A stretch of 64,000 nt of DNA from Doryteuthis pealeii (lineage: Eukaryota; Mollusca; Cephalopoda; Myopsida; Loliginidae): the NCBI GenBank assembly GCA_023376005.1, contig CM042145.1, positions 66,405,134 to 66,469,133 on the forward strand, given 5' to 3'. Numbering within the stretch: position 1 is the first letter of the stretch; each line of letters begins with the position of its first letter. Shown in pieces: positions 58,636-64,000 of the stretch. The position numbers and the translations under genes were made by a program. The notes under the pieces were generated by a model, which was not told the DNA's origin, did no database searches, and saw only the letters and a program-made list of their open reading frames with translations.

Positions 58636-58640
<5 letters not shown>
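58395..58640 (-). repeat. Repeat family P
   Basis: The reverse complement matches 32131-32383: ccaaaagtccagagaagaaa, acctgtcgcagtttgaaagc, then aataacaaaagactt. The short gtctaa hairpin is kept, but the long inverted repeat of the other copy is not. Confidence 0.7.
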
Positions 58641-58668
<28 letters not shown>

Positions 58669-58849
58669 CAAGAGCGCGCACGCGTGTGTATTAATAGATT
58701 TTTTATCTTTTGATAAACTGGTAGACAGCAACAGCAAAGGATAAGGCAGAAAATATATATAGACAACGAAAGCTGATGTATAACCAAAGATTGTAGGATA
58801 ATTAGATGCACAGATCGATAACACAATGATAGACAAACAACATCATACT

Positions 58850-60510
58850 TATAAAGAAATGGATGGGTGTTAAAAGCAGACTTATGAATTGATTCAAAGA
58901 TGAGATTTTAACTCACCGAATAGACGCCTCTAAAGACAGCTAGATGAAAAAAAAACAAAACAAATATAGACACGCATACATTCGGAGTCAAGTCAATCAT
59001 GTTTATGTGGTCAAGTCAAAGCAAGAACAATGAGTCATTTATTGAGCATTGAATTGGAAACGAGTTTAAAATACCCCAACTGTATCTATCTGCTAAGGGT
59101 TAAGACCATCCCAGAAAAAACCAAACATTATAAAAATAAAGCGGAGAGTCTTGTGTAAAGTATTAAACTGCATTCGGTAGTGAGGTTTCACGTTTGAATC
59201 CAGGGGTAATGTTGAGTTATCCCTCTGTGGCTATTACTCACAGTTCTACTCTAACCCAGAGTGGAAATTCCTGTTAAGGCCCCATTTATGGATCAAATAC
59301 AACCACTTGAAAATTATTTGTATTGGATGGAAATAGTTGAAACCATATCAATGTGAATAAATTATTCTTATCAGATTGAGATACTTGATTAAATAAAACC
59401 GTGCGTAAACAGATGGTTGAATATCCCATAAAAGTTGACATACCATTAAAGCTATAAAGCAAATCAAATTTTTTATATGCAATATACCGCTATTTTTTTT
59501 TTTTTTGAGAAAGAGTATTGTAAGGCTACTGGGGTTATAAGGTAATAGTTATATGTCTAGGATTTTGTGATCATAGCTACTTTGATGATTAAATTAAAAA
59601 GTTAGAGGGTCACTATTAGTTAGATAGCTAAGTGATTTCTTCATTGTTTTTGAATTCAGAGGTTCCGTCTCATGGGCTGGATGTTTGAGAGCCATGTCCG
59701 ATGTACTATTTTACTAAGATGGAGATTTAATACATGCAAGCCAATTTTCTTAGCCTTATAAGCGTCTCCATTATCTGAGTAGTTCAATTATTTTCCATTC
59801 GTGTTAGTAGCCGATGTGTCGCAAGTGGGAGAAAATAAGACGTGAAAACAATTTGGTCGATTGTTGATACATTATTTATAGCCTTTAGTTCTGTACGAGC
59901 TTTATCAGTAAATGATTAAAAAAAAATAGTAAAACTATTAAGAGAGGCTGTCAAAGCAACGCAATTAGGAACGGCAATCATTATAAAGATTTATAACTAG
60001 GAATCGAAAAAATTAATCACGTGACTGTTATTTAACCTATAGACTAAAGGATTTGATAAATATTATTGTGGTGTTTGAGGTGAAATTTTGTTAGCAAGAT
60101 ATTATACTTAAATAGTTCACTCAAATTGAATGAATGTTGTCGATATATTTCTTTGATTTTGACTGTGTTATCTATTTTAAATTAGGTTTTGTTTTGTTGT
60201 AACCGTTTCACGGTCACATATTTTACTGGTTAGTCAAAAGTTTGTATAGCGTGAAATGTGTTCAAGTGGTTAGATCTTTTTTACGCAGGACGTTTACTCG
60301 AAAACATAAAAGGTGCACATGATATTCATATGTCAGAGAAAAAATTAAAGATGATTAAAACGTTTTGGGTATGACTTCAATTAAGCACATATCCTCCAAA
60401 AATTGTCGGCTTAAAGCCATATAAAAAATAAACACATTTGTTTGCTTACTTAACCTCATAATGTCGTGTAAGAAGTCAATAAAAAGTGGAATATAGATAA
60501 GTTTCAAAAC
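58850..60510. other. No gene; one family D copy
   Basis: 59170-59345 is family D (ggccccatttatggatcaaa, then attggatggaaatagttgaa). The remainder is AT-rich with no frames worth calling. Confidence 0.45.
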
Positions 60511-60529
60511 ATACGAAGAATGTGGGAAT

Positions 60530-60655
60530 GGCAAGCTAGTGTAACGGTTAGAGACTTCGCCTGTCAGCTTGACAGTCGAGGTTTCGAGTCACACACGGAG
60601 CAGTCTCCCATGTCTATAATCTTGCTGATGAGACCTAATAGGTCGAAATGTACCC
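60530..60655 (+). mobile_element. tRNA-derived SINE with hammerhead-type core
   Basis: Head ggcaagctagtgtaacggtt, B box gaggtttcgagtc, then at 60625-60648 CTGATGA, GACCT-aat-AGGTC and GAAA. This matches the canonical hammerhead core and stem II with no extra base. The same kind of string occurs, as far as I remember, in the central domain of invertebrate MetaSINEs. Stems I and III are not evident, so self-cleavage is not claimed. Confidence 0.6.
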
Positions 60656-60744
60656 CTTTTTTACCCTTTCTTTTGTTATTGGTGGTCTGTTTGATTATTT
60701 ATGGGTGTGTGTGTAATTTCTTTGTCTATCAAAATCACCTGTTG

Positions 60745-60945
60745 TTCAGTTGTGTGTTTGTGTGTGTGTGTGGGTGTGCGTGCGTGTGACCGGGTGTTCT
60801 TAAGTCCCAACACCATGTGTGTAAGTGTGTGTGTGTGTGTGTGTGTGTTATTTGTATATGTGTGTGTTTGTTGGGTGTCTGTGTTCTGTTTGTGTGCGTG
60901 CCTTGTTCATATACATTTATATGTGTGTATGTGTGTATTAGATTC
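60745..60945. repeat. (GT)n-rich tract
   Basis: Imperfect TG repeats; the Val/Cys-rich frames here are artefacts. Confidence 0.9.
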
Positions 60946-61299
60946 AGAAGGTTAGAATGAAAATTTTTTTTATCAAAAATTGTAATTATAGATTCTGCTA
61001 GATTTTATTTTATTTAATTTTATTCATTCAACACCCAGGCAAGGAATGAGTAAGAAAAGAGTCAACTGGTGAAGACCTTTTTATTTGTAGAAATACGGGA
61101 GTTGTCACTTGTCCTCCTGTTTCGCAACTGGTTTTCAACGTGAAACTACAATAAGAATACAAAGGACTATGTAGTTTCTCTAATATACAACTAATAAATC
61201 GAAAAAAGGTGGAAAAGTTTGCACACTGACACTAAACTTCTTGTCCTCTCGCTCCCTGCCTGCTAAAGAATTGAAACTAGCGCCACACGCACATGTGTT

Positions 61300-61437
61300 A
61301 TAATAATAAATTTGCTCTACTCACGTATTGAGCACTTTATATTTGATATATCGCTGTCTTATCATTGTGAAACTTGCACCAACTAAACTATTGTGAACAA
61401 TTTCACCGGTAAGTCACCTTTTTCATATAAAAATCAT

Positions 61438-61473
<36 letters not shown>

Positions 61474-61558
61474 GGTTAATTATTATTATTATTGTTGGAG
61501 AATTGATTATAGAGGCTCAATTACTTATGTAAGAGCTTTATTTATTTATTTATTTATA

Positions 61559-61609
<51 letters not shown>

Positions 61610-61640
61610 TATATTATATATTATTATATCATTAATTTAA
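61300..61640. repeat. (TA)n arrays with a short dispersed repeat
   Basis: aatttgctctactcacgtat and gagcacttt at 61310-61340 recur at 62170-62200. (TA)n at 61437-61473 and 61563-61620. Confidence 0.7.
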
Positions 61641-62016
61641 ATGATTTAAGGAATATTTATGAATAGAATATTCTGTTATTAAAAAAATATATCTTATCTA
61701 TTAGTTTATTTACTTCTAAGTAAATATCCTTTAGGTATGCTAATTTCTTAATGTTTGCCAGGTAACCACGACAAAAATAGAATAGAATTAGCATACTAAT
61801 CTTTATTTATATATGAAAAAATATTTCTGGTGTAGTTTTATCTGCTCTGTATTGACTCTTTTGAATTGTTTTACTTTTTGAGAAAAGATAAATATGAAAG
61901 GCAAAGTGAGTGAAGCATCGTAAACCCTATGTCTACTGGTAAATATTGCTACTTTGAATAATATAGACAAGGGCAAAGAAAAATACACCTACCTCAATTA
62001 ATGCGTACACATACAC

Positions 62017-62018
<2 letters not shown>

Positions 62019-62050
<32 letters not shown>

Positions 62051-62158
62051 AATGAGTCATACAAACCTACTAAAAGTTTCGCTTAATGCTCTTCAGTCAA
62101 ATCTTAGCACTGAAGAGCATTAACCGGAACCTTTTGTAGGTTCGTCTGACTCATTAGA
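62019..62158. mobile_element. Small palindrome with hammerhead-like core, after (TA)n
   Basis: (TA)n 62019-62047, then arms 62048-62096 and 62110-62158 (tctaatgagtcatacaaacc against its complement). Minus-strand reading of the left arm gives CTGAAGA, GC-attaa-GC, GAAA (62096 to 62077). The right arm has drifted to accggaacc. Confidence 0.65.
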
Positions 62159-62329
62159 TTTATCTTTATTATTTGCTCTACTTAGGTAATGAGCACTTTT
62201 TATTTATTAGCTTTAGTCTCCTGGCGGGTTTGTATGAATATATATATCTTATATATATATATATGCATATAAATTGTTTTTTCTTTTGGCCAAAATATTG
62301 TACTAATATATTATTTTTTGTTGGTGCGA

Positions 62330-62449
62330 TTATCTTGGTCTTTACTTTTTTACATTTTTTTTCTTCCCGGTTGATATTTGGTAGTATATTTTTACAATCA
62401 AACTATTTGCTGATTTTTTCTCACCGCAAGGATTTACCAACCAGTTTGG

Positions 62450-62497
<48 letters not shown>

Positions 62498-62500
62498 TGA
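62330..62500 (+). mobile_element. Family V copy with (TA)n(GA)n tail
   Basis: tttggtagtatatttttaca, then ggatttaccaaccagtttgg and (TA)n(GA)n. Same 3' end as 11442-11518. Confidence 0.65.
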
Positions 62501-62775
62501 ATGTAGGAAATTATATTATAACTGAGATGCATACAGGTGTTTACTTCAATTTCTTTTTTGCGTGTATGCATCTATTTACTTATACTTTCTTTTGTGGTAC
62601 AAACATCTGCTGGATAATTCTTTTTTTTATTTTCATTCTTATTATCAGGAATAAAAACCGTTAGTTTCCCATTTCTCATTAATTGATATAATGTAAAAAG
62701 AAAACAAAGAATATTCGCATGCAAGAATGAAATTATATACACATAGATATTTATCTAAACAAACACACACACTCA

Positions 62776-62843
<68 letters not shown>

Positions 62844-63535
62844 TATAATGCGTGTGTATAATCGCTAGTTTCATATTATTGCTAGGATGACCGGTCTTTT
62901 GGCTGGATAATACCTTGTCTATTAGGCTGCAGGTGGGTTTCTTTAGTCATACCTTTCCTTTCCCGTTCAGACCCAACCAAACTGAAATGTTATAATCCAT
63001 TAAACTAACTATCTTTTCTTCTTTTTATTTGCCTTTCCTAAATAGAGGACACTGTACGCGTGTTGACATGACTTTTCTGCTTCCTATCGTTTTGGCTGAC
63101 GGTCTTATTTTGCAAGGAGACGAAAATAATTCGTGCTAAACGCAGATTGAGCTTTAAGATACCGGGATATATTGTACATTTGTTTTTATTTCATTTTACT
63201 ACGGTGAGTCAAAGCTTTTGCAAATTTTTGCATACAAGCTGGTTTGCGGCGCCTATATCCCGTGACTGAATCAGCTCAAAGTTCGGCAGGTATCAGTCAT
63301 CATTGATATTATCGTGGTTGTTGGTGCACTTGCACGTTGTGCATTGCTTCACACCGTGTATGATTAGAACACCACACAGATAAACGTGCAATATAGTCTA
63401 ATTCAGTAAATTATGCTTTTTGAGTTCCAACTAGGTCATAACACTGCGGAAGCAAAAAAAAAAACAAAACAAAAAAAAACTTGAAAGGTAAAAGCACAAT
63501 TGATCACAGTACAGTAGTCAGATAGTTCATGAAAT
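62500..63535. other. No gene; (TA)n at 62780-62839
   Basis: AT-rich, with two TA tracts separated by aata at about 62812. Nothing else is supported. Confidence 0.5.
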
Positions 63536-63541
63536 TCCACA

Positions 63542-64000
63542 TCTTATTATAATGGAGATTGTGGGTTTGTCTGTCTGTAACCGAAACTATATTACTATAC
63601 AAGTTACAATTCCCTTTGTTATTTACATCACATTCTCCATGATTTTATATTTATTTAAACCTCAATTATTAACAAAATTGTTTTACATCATTAAGACTGT
63701 TGACTATATCTACATGCTAATAACATGCAGTTGTATTTATATATACAACAAATAACAGTTTACAGTGTGAATAGGAAGGCTAATTTGCATATTGATCTTA
63801 AAAATTTGATTTTAATAAATATGTGCTTAATATTCTTGATTTCTAATTGTTTGGTTTTATCTTATTGAATATGAGCAAAAATCTCGGGGATAAATCTTAA
63901 AAGAAATCCATTAACAAGAAGAAAATAACTGTAATTTTATTCTTTACTTCCTATTTTAACCAAATAGTTAAATTAGGAAATTTACCAAAGAAAGGCGGGA
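63542..64000 (+). mobile_element. Non-autonomous Helitron, cut by the window edge
   Basis: Starts tcttattataatggagatt after A, identical to the 5' end of 54205-54833, and stays closely similar (ctgtctgtaaccgaaactat, tagctaatttgcatattga-like blocks) to the edge. About 170 bases of the 3' end, with hairpin and CTAG, should lie beyond the window. Confidence 0.75.

Overview
This is animal nuclear DNA: AT-rich, intron-like sequence packed with degraded transposable elements, with no bacterial operons, rRNA genes or CRISPR. The tRNA-headed SINEs (heads of the form tggtgtaatggttagc with a ggttcgat B box), the very many long (TA)n, (GA)n and (TAA)n tracts and the mixture of LINE families resemble what I know of cephalopod molluscs, octopus in particular. 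That assignment is inference.

Genes. Only one host gene can be argued. On the + strand, four splice-bounded open segments (22089-22259, 38648-38745, 48054-48186, 48940-49021) have good acceptors and donors, and their codon phases agree when joined. They would give about 160 residues of an unrecognised, Ser/Thr/Asn-rich protein with introns of 16.4 kb, 9.3 kb and 0.75 kb. Nearly all other open frames are dinucleotide-repeat artefacts or transposon remains.

Layout. 0-4.7 kb: a palindromic repeat, three SINEs, microsatellites and a diverged direct repeat. 4.7-7.6 kb: an RTE-like LINE on the minus strand whose endonuclease part is inverted. 8-10 kb: SINEs, a hammerhead-like fold and a Helitron 3' end. 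11.4-14.3 kb: (TA)n-tailed insertions and a minus-strand reverse transcriptase (RT) pseudogene with an FIDD catalytic box. 16-19 kb: SINEs, a foldback element and a 35-bp minisatellite. 21.3 kb: a Tc1-like transposase start. 22-49 kb: the putative gene; its introns hold palindromes, a LINE linker fragment, a 2-kb LINE pseudogene, two Helitrons tail to tail, a mariner remnant and several LINE fragments set in (TAA)n tracts. 49-64 kb: another TAA-associated LINE copy, two more Helitron copies, a second RTE fragment, a Penelope-like fragment and a SINE with a canonical hammerhead-type core.

Themes. (1) Inverted repeats are unusually common, and several carry CTGAAGA...GAAA cores like hammerhead ribozymes. 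(2) Simple repeats act as landing sites or tails for retroelements: (TAA)n for a restriction-endonuclease-type LINE, and (TA)n for palindromes and truncated retroposons. (3) Several insertions still show their mechanism: target duplications, Helitron A/T junctions, a likely twin-priming inversion, and a paralogous copy that lacks the insertion. No LINE copy here looks able to move.
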